Source of the DNA: Eubacteriales Family XIII. Incertae Sedis bacterium
GTDB lineage: Bacteria > Bacillota > Clostridia > Peptostreptococcales > Anaerovoracaceae
Assembly: GCA_031287295.1 (NCBI GenBank)
Contig: JAITTH010000079.1
Location: 1 to 15,909, forward strand
Direction of reading: 5' to 3'
DNA length: 15,909 nt
Below the pieces are notes generated by a model. That model was not told the DNA's origin and searched no databases. It was given only the letters and a program-made list of their open reading frames with translations. Both the position numbers and the translations under genes were made by a program. Below are positions 1 through 5,964 of this stretch, one piece after another; positions within the stretch are counted from its first letter, which is position 1; each line of letters opens with the position of its first letter.

Positions 1-27
1 TACTTTTTCTAATGTCATATTCGCCAT
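1..27 (-). CDS. 5' end of a probable NfnB-like (GltA-type) large subunit, partial
   Basis: On the minus strand an ATG at 27-25 opens a frame that runs off the window; only nine codons are visible (MANMTLEKV). The A of this ATG is also the last base of the TAA of the upstream flavoprotein gene (TAATG), so the two are translationally coupled. In NfnAB operons the small FAD/[2Fe-2S] subunit is directly followed by the large subunit, a glutamate-synthase-small-chain-like flavoprotein whose N-terminus often begins with a similar short Met-Ala-Asn-Met stretch. The identity is inferred from this context, not from domain evidence. Confidence 0.5.
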
Positions 28-863
28 TATCCTCGTACCTCCTTTCCGGTAACTCTGCAATAGTGTACGGATTCTTGCTCTTTATAAATCGTATTCCGCT
101 TCATTAACCGATCAAAGTCAACAAGGTGACCGTCAAAGTCCGGCCCGTCTACACAGGCAAACTTCAATTCCCCATCAACAACAACCCTACAGCAACCACA
201 CATACCTGTGCCGTCCAGCATGATCGGATTCATGCTCACCGATGTCTTTACACCAAACTCCTTTGTGACTGCGGAGACGAATTTCATCATGATGACCGGA
301 CCAATCGCAATGACTTCATCGAATTGCGTTCCCGATTCGAGCAATTTACGCAGCGCGTCGGTTACAAGCCCCTTTTCACCGTAACTGCCATCGTCTGTCA
401 TAAGAATGAATTCGTCGCTGATTTCCCGAAAGTCTTTCTCGAGGATCACGATATCTTTGCTACGGAATCCGGCAATCGTATGCACCTTTGTTCCTTGTTC
501 ATGCATTGCAATTGCTACCGGAAGTGAAATGGCGCACCCAACGCCACCTCCGACAATAATAGCTCGTTTGATTCCTTCTATTTTTGTTGGTCGTCCGAGT
601 GGTCCCACAAAATCTGTGATAAAGTCTCCCTGGTTTTTTTGATTCAGCAAAAAAGTTTCACTTCCAACAATTTGGAAAATCACCGTTACTGAACCGACTG
701 CCTTATCTGTTTTGGCAATCGTAAGTGGAATTCTCTCCCCCTCGTTATCAACGCGCAGAATGATAAATTGTCCTGCTTTCGCTTTCTCGGCAACTGCCGG
801 CGCTTCGATAACGAGTCTTGTCACAGTGGGGTTTAGCTCTTCTCTTTCTAGTATTTTAAACAC
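27..863 (-). CDS. nfnA: NfnA-like FAD/NAD-binding [2Fe-2S] flavoprotein (NADH-dependent reduced ferredoxin:NADP+ oxidoreductase small subunit)
   Basis: 278 aa, the usual length of this family. Order: ferredoxin-reductase-type FAD domain with RIPLTI near residues 44-49, NAD-binding GGGVGCAI near 105-112, then a C-terminal cluster motif DGTGMCGCC (217-225) and FACVDGP (235-241). The motif has Asp217 where the related PyrK subunit has its first Cys, leaving three likely Cys ligands (222, 225, 237). One Asp plus three Cys is known for NfnA. The start is GTG (863-861), preceded by GGGAGGTG. The enzyme couples NADH, ferredoxin and NADP+, which suits a fermenter with ferredoxin and NADH pools. It is transcribed away from the gcd cluster. 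PyrK or a sulfide dehydrogenase subunit is the alternative, but no pyrD is next to it. Confidence 0.85.
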   Translation of the reverse strand: MFKILEREELNPTVTRLVIEAPAVAEKAKAGQFIILRVDNEGERIPLTIAKTDKAVGSVTVIFQIVGSETFLLNQKNQGDFITDFVGPLGRPTKIEGIKRAIIVGGGVGCAISLPVAIAMHEQGTKVHTIAGFRSKDIVILEKDFREISDEFILMTDDGSYGEKGLVTDALRKLLESGTQFDEVIAIGPVIMMKFVSAVTKEFGVKTSVSMNPIMLDGTGMCGCCRVVVDGELKFACVDGPDFDGHLVDFDRLMKRNTIYKEQESVHYCRVTGKEVRG

Positions 864-913
864 TTAACACCTCCCGCCTGTACGATCATTTTTCTCTGCT
901 TTTTACACATATC

Positions 914-942
914 AAGATATCACTTTCGCGGCTCCAATTCAA
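914..942 (-). promoter_or_regulatory. candidate sigma-70-type promoter for the nfnA gene
   Basis: Read on the minus strand: TTGAAT (942-937), 17-bp spacer, TATCTT (919-914). Each box matches its consensus at 4 of 6 positions with ideal spacing, giving a 5' leader of about 40 nt before the GTG start. This is a modest match in AT-rich DNA and is offered only as the best candidate. Confidence 0.35.
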
Positions 943-1121
943 GGTGTTTGGGTATGTTTTGTCAGAAAATTCCGAAAAACGTGACTACGCAATGCAGAAA
1001 GTCAGATTCCTGCTGTTTTTGAGGAGAGGTAAAAAATACGGAGGGAAAGGAATGTGACTAGCTGTATGGAAATTCAAACAGTTGGGTGAGGGTGTCGTAC
1101 ACTTTTTGCAGGGTAGAACCA

Positions 1122-1185
1122 TACAGAAATTTGGAAGGCGTAGGCGCAGCCAAAGAAGAATTGCCGGGAAAAGGAAATTTCTGTA
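1122..1185. repeat. perfect 11-bp inverted repeat, 42-bp interior
   Basis: TACAGAAATTT at 1122-1132 is exactly mirrored by AAATTTCTGTA at 1175-1185. The arm centres are 53 bp apart, about five helical turns, and lie roughly 170-220 bp upstream of the -24 box of the sigma-54 promoter. That is where enhancer sites for sigma-54 activators usually sit. The interior contains small G/C-rich pairings (GGC/GCC near 1137-1151 and 1162-1165), so an RNA stem with a structured top is an alternative. Confidence 0.6.
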
Positions 1186-1229
1186 AACACAAAAAGAAGG
1201 TCTTTTCCATATTTAGGGCGAATACAAAA

Positions 1230-1283
1230 AAGAAACACCATATATCCATATACGACGAAATGTGGTGCGGTAGAGGGTTTCTT
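1230..1283. repeat. imperfect extended hairpin upstream of the sigma-54 promoter
   Basis: AAGAAAC (1230-1236) pairs with GTTTCTT (1277-1283). CACCATAT (starting at 1236) pairs with ATGTGGTG (1260-1267), with one G-T pair and a nine-base bulge on the 3' side. There is no T-tract, so it is not an intrinsic terminator. It may be a protein-binding or bendable segment between enhancer and promoter, or chance. Confidence 0.25.
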
Positions 1284-1345
1284 GTATGAAGAAAAAGATG
1301 TCTCAAAATGCCTTTAAAAAAAACAATGCAGCGAATATGAAAATG

Positions 1346-1363
1346 TTGGCACGTGCATTGCAT
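1346..1363 (+). promoter_or_regulatory. sigma-54 (-24/-12) promoter of the gcd operon
   Basis: TTGGCACG (1346-1353), four bases, TTGCAT (1358-1363) reproduces the RpoN consensus YTGGCACG-N4-TTGCW, including GG and GC separated by exactly 10 bp. Transcription should start near 1374, giving a leader of about 85 nt before the GcdC start at 1459. RpoN promoters require an AAA+ activator; the CBS-PAS regulator at the right end of the window is the local candidate. A sigma-70 reading (TTGGCA, 18 bp, TATATT at 1370-1375) overlaps but is a weaker explanation. Confidence 0.85.
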
Positions 1364-1386
1364 ATTATTTATATTGCATGTTAGTA

Positions 1387-1411
1387 TCTGCGTGCGCGGA
1401 TCTGTGTGCGC
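1387..1411 (+). repeat. short direct repeat in the gcdC leader
   Basis: TCTGCGTGCGC (1387-1397) and TCTGTGTGCGC (1401-1411) differ at one base and are offset by 14 bp, just downstream of the expected transcription start. A role as operator or RNA element is possible, but nothing else supports one. Confidence 0.35.
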
Positions 1412-1458
1412 AAATAATAAATATTTATCGTTGCTTCATTCTAAAGGAGGAAGAAAAA

Positions 1459-1668
1459 ATGGCAGAAATTCTCAGCACAATCTCAGGGAAAATCAAGGAA
1501 ATCAATATCGCAGTCGGTCAGGCTGTGACGGAAGACGACGAAGCATTCATCATTGAAGCGATGAAGATGGAAAACGTTGTTTACGGCGAAGACGGCACAG
1601 TAAAGAACATTCTCGTTGCCGTTGGCGACAATGTTGAAGAAGATCAGGTCCTGGCAGAACTCGAATAA
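1459..1668 (+). CDS. gcdC: biotin carrier subunit (gamma) of glutaconyl-CoA decarboxylase, 69 aa
   Basis: A minimal biotinyl domain with the canonical EAMKMEN motif; the biotin-accepting lysine is Lys36. The flanking halves (GKIKEINIAVGQ and the later VGDNVEEDQVLAELE) form the symmetric lipoyl/biotinyl fold. Known gamma subunits of sodium-pumping decarboxylases are longer (about 120-145 aa) because a flexible Ala/Pro-rich linker precedes this domain; here that linker is absent. The start at 1459 follows AAAGGAGG at 1443-1450; the longer in-frame opening at 1378 lacks a ribosome binding site. It would swing the carboxyl group from GcdA to the membrane subunit GcdB. First gene after the sigma-54 promoter. 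Assignment to Gcd rather than another biotin enzyme comes from the neighbours. Confidence 0.85.
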   Translation: MAEILSTISGKIKEINIAVGQAVTEDDEAFIIEAMKMENVVYGEDGTVKNILVAVGDNVEEDQVLAELE

Positions 1669-1689
1669 TTCAAACTCGAACGTCTGAAT

Positions 1690-1719
1690 CCGGTATGCCC
1701 GGATCCAAATACCGGGCAT
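1690..1719 (+). terminator. intercistronic hairpin with two alternative pairings
   Basis: ATGCCCGG (1695-1702) pairs with CCGGGCAT (1712-1719) and is followed by only TTTC. The overlapping pair CCGGTAT (1690-1696) with ATACCGG (1709-1715) excludes it. With such a weak T-tract it is more likely a partial terminator or an mRNA-stability or processing element after the carrier gene than an operon end. Confidence 0.5.
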
Positions 1720-1748
1720 TTCATCAAATTACAATTAGGAGGATTATT

Positions 1749-2906
1749 ATGGATTTTGGATTAACAGAAGAACAACAGATGGTACAGGACATGGCGAAAC
1801 GCTTCGCTGAAGACGAAATCGCACCTTACATCGAAGAAGACGAAGAGAACCATCACTATCGCAGAGAGATTCTCACGAAGATGGGCGAACTCGGTCTCCT
1901 TGGTTGGAGCATTCCTGAAGAGTATGGTGGAAACGGCATGGGTTGGATGGAAGCTGTCACAGCACTGTATGAAATCGCAAAAGTTCATACATCTTGGCGT
2001 CTTTCAATCTCCGGCAACTGCTGGGGTCCGGCATTCACCATCAATGAGTATGGTACAGAAGAACAAAAACAAAAGTACATTCCGGGTCTCGTAAGCGGCG
2101 AATTTGTGGGCAGCTTTGCCATCACAGAAGCGAATGTCGGTTCCGACGTAGGCGCTATGAAGACAACTGCGGAAGATAAGGGTGACCACTGGCTCCTCAA
2201 CGGTTCCAAAATGTGGATCTCCGGCGGACACACTTGCGATGTCGGTCTTGTTTACGCAGTTACGCGCGAAGGCGGTGGCGTTAAGGGTCTTTCCTGCTTC
2301 GTCATAGACTATCGTGATATCGAAGGTTGCGAGCGTATTCCAATCCATTCCAAGGTTGGTATGTGGCCTGCACCGACATCCGAACTCGTTTTCGAAAACT
2401 GCAAGATTCCGAAGGATGCACTCCTTGGTGAAGAAGGCAAAGGTTTCCAGATCTGTATGTGGATGCTTAACAACACACGTATGGGTTGCGCAACCGGTTC
2501 AGCAGCTCTCGCAGCAGCTTGTGGCGAAGGTGCGGCACAGTATTGTAACGAGCGTATCCAATTCGGTCAGCCGATTGGTAAGTTCCAAGCGATTCAGCAC
2601 CAGATTGCTACTCTGAAGCTCGAAGAAGATGCAGCAAAATATCTCGTTTACAGAGCTGCATGGCTCAAAGAAAACAAGCTTCCCAGCCAGCAGGCAACTT
2701 CCATCGCGAAGGTCTATGGTTGCAAAGCTGCAGTAGAAGGTGCAAACCTTGCAATGAAGATCTACGGCGCATACGGTTATTCGACAGAGTATCCCTGCGG
2801 TCGTTGGCTCAGAGATGCAAAACAGTTCGAAACGCTTGAAGGAACGTCCAATATTCACATGGGCATCATCGGCGGAATCGAGCTCGGCTATCAGCCGAAC
2901 AGGTAA
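1749..2906 (+). CDS. acyl-CoA dehydrogenase, probable non-decarboxylating glutaryl-CoA dehydrogenase
   Basis: 385 aa FAD acyl-CoA dehydrogenase starting MDFGLTEEQQ; AGGAGG at 1737-1742 decides this start over an upstream frame opening at 1695. Family motifs are clear: FAITEANVGSD (about 123-133), WISGG (156-160), QFGQPIGKFQ (271-280) and the catalytic-base segment LEGTSNIH with Glu364. Aligned without gaps to human glutaryl-CoA dehydrogenase (from memory), Arg84 and Ser88 match Arg94 and Ser98, which hold the substrate carboxylate. Glu87 and Tyr369, which support decarboxylation, become Ala77 and Leu363. The Desulfococcus-type enzyme, which forms glutaconyl-CoA without losing CO2, is known to differ at these two sites. 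With the Gcd pump in the same operon, oxidation of glutaryl-CoA to glutaconyl-CoA is the likely reaction; reduction of glutaconyl-CoA is the reverse possibility. Electrons would pass to EtfAB. Confidence 0.75.
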   Translation: MDFGLTEEQQMVQDMAKRFAEDEIAPYIEEDEENHHYRREILTKMGELGLLGWSIPEEYGGNGMGWMEAVTALYEIAKVHTSWRLSISGNCWGPAFTINEYGTEEQKQKYIPGLVSGEFVGSFAITEANVGSDVGAMKTTAEDKGDHWLLNGSKMWISGGHTCDVGLVYAVTREGGGVKGLSCFVIDYRDIEGCERIPIHSKVGMWPAPTSELVFENCKIPKDALLGEEGKGFQICMWMLNNTRMGCATGSAALAAACGEGAAQYCNERIQFGQPIGKFQAIQHQIATLKLEEDAAKYLVYRAAWLKENKLPSQQATSIAKVYGCKAAVEGANLAMKIYGAYGYSTEYPCGRWLRDAKQFETLEGTSNIHMGIIGGIELGYQPNR

Positions 2907-2913
2907 GAATTTG

Positions 2914-2942
2914 AACCGACCGGACCATTTGCCCGGTCGGTT
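2914..2942 (+). terminator. intercistronic hairpin, perfect 10-bp stem
   Basis: AACCGACCGG (2914-2923) pairs perfectly with CCGGTCGGTT (2933-2942) around a 9-nt loop and is followed by TTTAATTG. The stem is very stable but the T-tract is short, so partial termination or 3'-end protection is as likely as full termination. It separates the two acyl-CoA dehydrogenase genes. Confidence 0.5.
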
Positions 2943-2998
2943 TAATTGTATCTAGCGGCCCGTCAGGGCAAACCACTTATATATTATGGAGGAAAAAA

Positions 2999-4159
2999 AT
3001 GAATTTTAATTTGACAGAAGACCACAATATGATTCGCGACATGGTACGTAGCTTTGCAGAAACAGAGTTGGCTCCCGGGATTGAAGAGAGAGACGAAGAA
3101 GAACATTTCGGTATCGAATTCTGGCCAAAGGCTGCTGAACTTGGTCTTGCCGGCGTTACTTTCCCTGAAGAGTACAACGGTATTGGTGCAGACTACATCT
3201 CTTATGCAATTACAGTAGAAGAGCTTTCCCGCGTAGACCCGTCCTTCGGTGTCACGATTTCTGCTCACTCCAGCCTTGGTGCAAACCCGATCAACATGTT
3301 CGGAACACCGGCGCAGAAAGAAAAATATCTCTCCAAGCTTGCAAGTGGCGAACACATGGGTGCTTTCGGTCTTACCGAATCCAATGCCGGTACCGATGCT
3401 TCCGGAACAAAGACCACTGCTGTGAAGAACGCGGATGGCGACTATGTTGTCAACGGTTCCAAAGTCTTCATCACAAACGGTTACTATGCTGACACCTATG
3501 TCATCACAGCTCAGATGGATAAAGAAAAGGGCAACAAGGGTATTGCCGCATTTATCCTGGAAAAGGGAACACCGGGCTTCAGCTTTGGTAAAAAAGAGAA
3601 GAAGATGGGTATCCGTTCTTCCGCAACATACGAACTCGTTTTCGAAGATGTTGTGATTCCGAAAGAAAATCTACTTGCTGAAGAAGGTCAGGGATTCAAA
3701 GTTGCGATGCAGACACTCGACTATGGTCGTATCGGCATTGCTTCCCAGGCACTTGGTATTGCACAGGGTGCTTTCGAAAACGCACTGAAGTATTCCCAAG
3801 AGAGAATTCAGTTCGGTCAGCCGATCTCCAACTTCCAGGTAACACAGTTCAAGCTTGCAGATATGGCAATGAAGATTGATGCAGCTCGTCTGCTCGTCTA
3901 CAGAGCTGCCTTTGTTGCAAGTGAGCACAAAGTTCCTGTATCTTACTATGCTGCTGCTGCAAAGTGCATAGCATCGGAAGTGGCAAACGAAGTTGCAAGA
4001 GAAGCGGTTCAGATCTATGGCGGATACGGCTACACTCGTGAATACCCCGTTGAGCGCTTCCTGCGTGATGCGAAGATCACTGAGATCTATGAAGGAACCA
4101 GCGAAGTTCAGCGTATGGTCGTCTCCAGCAAGGTCCTGAAAGACGGTCCGGTACTCTAA
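2999..4159 (+). CDS. bcd: butyryl-CoA dehydrogenase-like short-chain acyl-CoA dehydrogenase
   Basis: 386 aa, starting MNFNLTEDHN after GGAGG at 2988-2992. It resembles Megasphaera-type butyryl-CoA dehydrogenase throughout: FGLTESNAGTDASG (about 123-136), FITNG (157-161), QFGQPISNFQ (271-280) and the catalytic segment YEGTSEVQRM with Glu365. Where the preceding dehydrogenase has the glutaryl-binding arginine this enzyme has Gly84, so it should take an uncharged short acyl chain. In the proposed route it reduces crotonyl-CoA to butyryl-CoA with electrons from EtfAB, whose genes follow after 27 bp. Whether the complex also bifurcates electrons to ferredoxin cannot be read from the sequence. Confidence 0.85.
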   Translation: MNFNLTEDHNMIRDMVRSFAETELAPGIEERDEEEHFGIEFWPKAAELGLAGVTFPEEYNGIGADYISYAITVEELSRVDPSFGVTISAHSSLGANPINMFGTPAQKEKYLSKLASGEHMGAFGLTESNAGTDASGTKTTAVKNADGDYVVNGSKVFITNGYYADTYVITAQMDKEKGNKGIAAFILEKGTPGFSFGKKEKKMGIRSSATYELVFEDVVIPKENLLAEEGQGFKVAMQTLDYGRIGIASQALGIAQGAFENALKYSQERIQFGQPISNFQVTQFKLADMAMKIDAARLLVYRAAFVASEHKVPVSYYAAAAKCIASEVANEVAREAVQIYGGYGYTREYPVERFLRDAKITEIYEGTSEVQRMVVSSKVLKDGPVL

Positions 4160-4186
4160 CCAACGATTTATTACAGGAGGTTATAA

Positions 4187-4954
4187 ATGGGTAATATTGT
4201 TGTAGCAATTAAACAGGTATTTGATACGGAAGCAGTCATTGCAATTTCCGGTGGCAAGATTAGCGATCAGGGCGTTAAGCTCGTCGTGAATCCTTTCGAC
4301 GAATTTGCAATTGAAGAAGCGCTGAAGATCAAAGAAGCCGGCGGTGCAGACGAAGTAACAATCGTCAGTGTTGGCGGCGAGAAAGCTCCCGAAGCAATTC
4401 GCACGGCACTTGCAATGGGCGCAGACAAGGGCATCCATGTCGATATTTCAAGTCTCGGCGTGATTGATGAATTTGTTGCGGCCGAATATCTTGCAAAAGC
4501 CATCGCAACGGTTCCGTACGATCTCGTTCTTGCAGGTCGTATCGCAATCGACGATGGTTCGAGCCAGGTTGCGGTTCGTGCAGCAGAAGTTCTTGGAATC
4601 CCGTCGGTATCGAGCATTCTTAAGCTTGACATCGCAGGTTCGACCGCAACGGTTTCTCGCGAAATCGACGGCGGAACAGAAACCATCGAGATTCCGATTC
4701 CTGCACTCTTCACAGCGCAGAAGGGTCTTAATGAGCCCCGTCTTCCCTCTATGATGGGAATCATGAAGGCGAAGAAAAAGGATCTCACCGTTCTTACTCC
4801 GGCAGATCTCGGCGTCGATGCGACGGCGAAATCCAATGTCCTTGAGTATAGCTTGCCTCCTGCTCGTGCGGCCGGCAAAAAGCTTACCGGCGAAGCGGCG
4901 GATACCGCGGCTGAGCTTGCAAAGCTGCTGCGCGAAGAAGCAAAGGTTATCTAA
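4187..4954 (+). CDS. etfB: electron transfer flavoprotein beta subunit
   Basis: 255 aa, the normal length for EtfB, with AGGAGG at 4175-4180. The N-terminal MGNIVVAIKQVFDTEA, the VNPFDEFAIEEALKIKE segment (about 34-50), the GRIAIDDGSSQV loop and the C-terminal PRLPSMMGIMKAKKK stretch are characteristic of the family. With EtfA it forms the FAD-containing electron carrier that accepts electrons from, or gives them to, acyl-CoA dehydrogenases in the cytoplasm. Placed directly behind two dehydrogenase genes, it probably serves both. Its order (B before A, 18 bp apart) is that of butyrate-forming anaerobes. Bifurcating and non-bifurcating types cannot be told apart here. Confidence 0.93.
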   Translation: MGNIVVAIKQVFDTEAVIAISGGKISDQGVKLVVNPFDEFAIEEALKIKEAGGADEVTIVSVGGEKAPEAIRTALAMGADKGIHVDISSLGVIDEFVAAEYLAKAIATVPYDLVLAGRIAIDDGSSQVAVRAAEVLGIPSVSSILKLDIAGSTATVSREIDGGTETIEIPIPALFTAQKGLNEPRLPSMMGIMKAKKKDLTVLTPADLGVDATAKSNVLEYSLPPARAAGKKLTGEAADTAAELAKLLREEAKVI

Positions 4955-4972
4955 GAAAGGAAGGAGAAAGAC

Positions 4973-5956
4973 ATGCCAAACGGAATTTGGGTTGTAATTG
5001 AACAAGTAAAAGGCGAAATCCGTAAAGTTTCGCTGGAATTGGTCAGCAAGGGCAAAGAATTTGCCGCTGCCAAAGGTGAGCCTCTCACTGCCGTTATTCT
5101 CGGCAAGGGCATTGCCGGTCTTGCAGACACCGTTGCTTCTTATGGCGCGGACAAAGTAATCATCGTTGAAGATGATAAGCTCGAAGATTACACAACAGGC
5201 GCATACACATCCGTCCTGAATAAAGTAATCAAAGCCGGCGATCCGAATGCGGTACTCCTCGGAAATACAGCAATCGGTAAAGATCTTGCTCCGCGTCTTG
5301 CACAGAGACTCGGTGTTGGTCTTGCTTCCGACGTTACGGGCGCTGAAGTTGACGATGCGAACTATTTGAAGTTCAGCCGTCCGGTCTATGCTGGAAAAGC
5401 TTATGCAAGCGTCGTTCTGACAGACAAACCGGTCCTCGCGACGGTTCGTCCGAATACGTATGCCGTTGCTGAACCTGATGCATCCAAGAAAGCGGAAGTC
5501 TCCACAGAGACAGCAGACATTGATGCAGCAGATATCAAGGCGATTGTGAAAGAAGTCATTATTGCGGCTTCTTCCCGTCCGGAGCTCGTCGAAGCAAACA
5601 TCATTATTTCCGGTGGTCGTGCAATGAAGGGTCCTGAAAACTTCAAGATTCTCGAAGATTGTGCAGATGTCATCGGCGCAGCTGTTGGTGCTTCTCGTGC
5701 CGCAGTTGACTCGGGCTGGATTGAACAAAAATTCCAGGTCGGTCAGACCGGTAAGGTTGTATCACCGACACTGTATATCGCTTGCGGAATCTCCGGCGCG
5801 ATCCAGCACCTTGCAGGTATGGGTACGTCTAAGGTTATCGTTGCGATCAACAAAGACGCAGATGCGAACATCTTCAACGTTGCCGATTATGGTATCGTTG
5901 GTGATCTGTTCGATGTCGTTCCGCTCCTCACCGAAGAATTCAAGAAAATGGTATAG
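4973..5956 (+). CDS. etfA: electron transfer flavoprotein alpha subunit
   Basis: 327 aa with a ribosome binding site AAGGAG just upstream. The C-terminal FAD domain is typical: SGGRAMKGPENF (213-224), GASRAAVDSGW (239-249), GQTGKVVSPTLYIACGISG (257-275) with AIQHLAGM following, and INKDADANIFNVADYGIVGD (292-311). It binds the FAD that faces the dehydrogenase partner. The gene ends 8 bp before the next start, and that gene's ribosome binding site overlaps its TAG, so the two are coupled. In the proposed pathway the same EtfAB would shuttle electrons from the glutaryl-CoA to the butyryl-CoA enzyme. Confidence 0.94.
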   Translation: MPNGIWVVIEQVKGEIRKVSLELVSKGKEFAAAKGEPLTAVILGKGIAGLADTVASYGADKVIIVEDDKLEDYTTGAYTSVLNKVIKAGDPNAVLLGNTAIGKDLAPRLAQRLGVGLASDVTGAEVDDANYLKFSRPVYAGKAYASVVLTDKPVLATVRPNTYAVAEPDASKKAEVSTETADIDAADIKAIVKEVIIAASSRPELVEANIIISGGRAMKGPENFKILEDCADVIGAAVGASRAAVDSGWIEQKFQVGQTGKVVSPTLYIACGISGAIQHLAGMGTSKVIVAINKDADANIFNVADYGIVGDLFDVVPLLTEEFKKMV

Positions 5957-5964
5957 GAGCCAGA

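Larger units (their letters stand above)
864..1458. other. divergent intergenic regulatory region (595 bp)
   Basis: This gap lies between the divergent nfnA and gcdC genes. It holds the nfnA promoter candidate, a perfect 11-bp inverted repeat (1122-1185), an imperfect hairpin (1230-1283), a sigma-54 promoter (1346-1363), a short direct repeat in the gcdC leader (1387-1411) and the gcdC ribosome binding site. Short open frames exist on both strands (for example 1086-1289 plus and 1058-1363 minus), but they overlap each other and the promoter and look unlike real proteins. No tRNA or recognised riboswitch was seen. Between about 943 and 1090 I see nothing notable. Confidence 0.6.

Noticed and set aside
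1058..1363. Opposing small open frames (101 aa minus, 67 aa plus at 1086-1289) in the divergent region
   Set aside because: They overlap each other, the inverted repeat and the sigma-54 promoter, lack ribosome binding sites, and have compositions unlike real proteins.
1346..1375. Sigma-70 reading of the gcdC promoter (TTGGCA, 18 bp, TATATT)
   Set aside because: The same bases match the sigma-54 consensus far better, and a second sigma-54 element plus a CBS-PAS regulator are in the window. A minor sigma-70 activity cannot be excluded.
2965..2976. GGGCAAACC resembling the conserved core of c-di-GMP-I riboswitches
   Set aside because: Only about 30 nt separate it from the start codon and no second conserved stem is present; there is no room for the aptamer.
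4448..5728. Long minus-strand open frame (426 aa) opposite etfB and etfA, and a 596-aa one opposite gcdA
   Set aside because: These are antisense shadows created by the codon bias of strongly recognisable plus-strand genes; the products are Cys/Arg/Asn-rich and resemble nothing.
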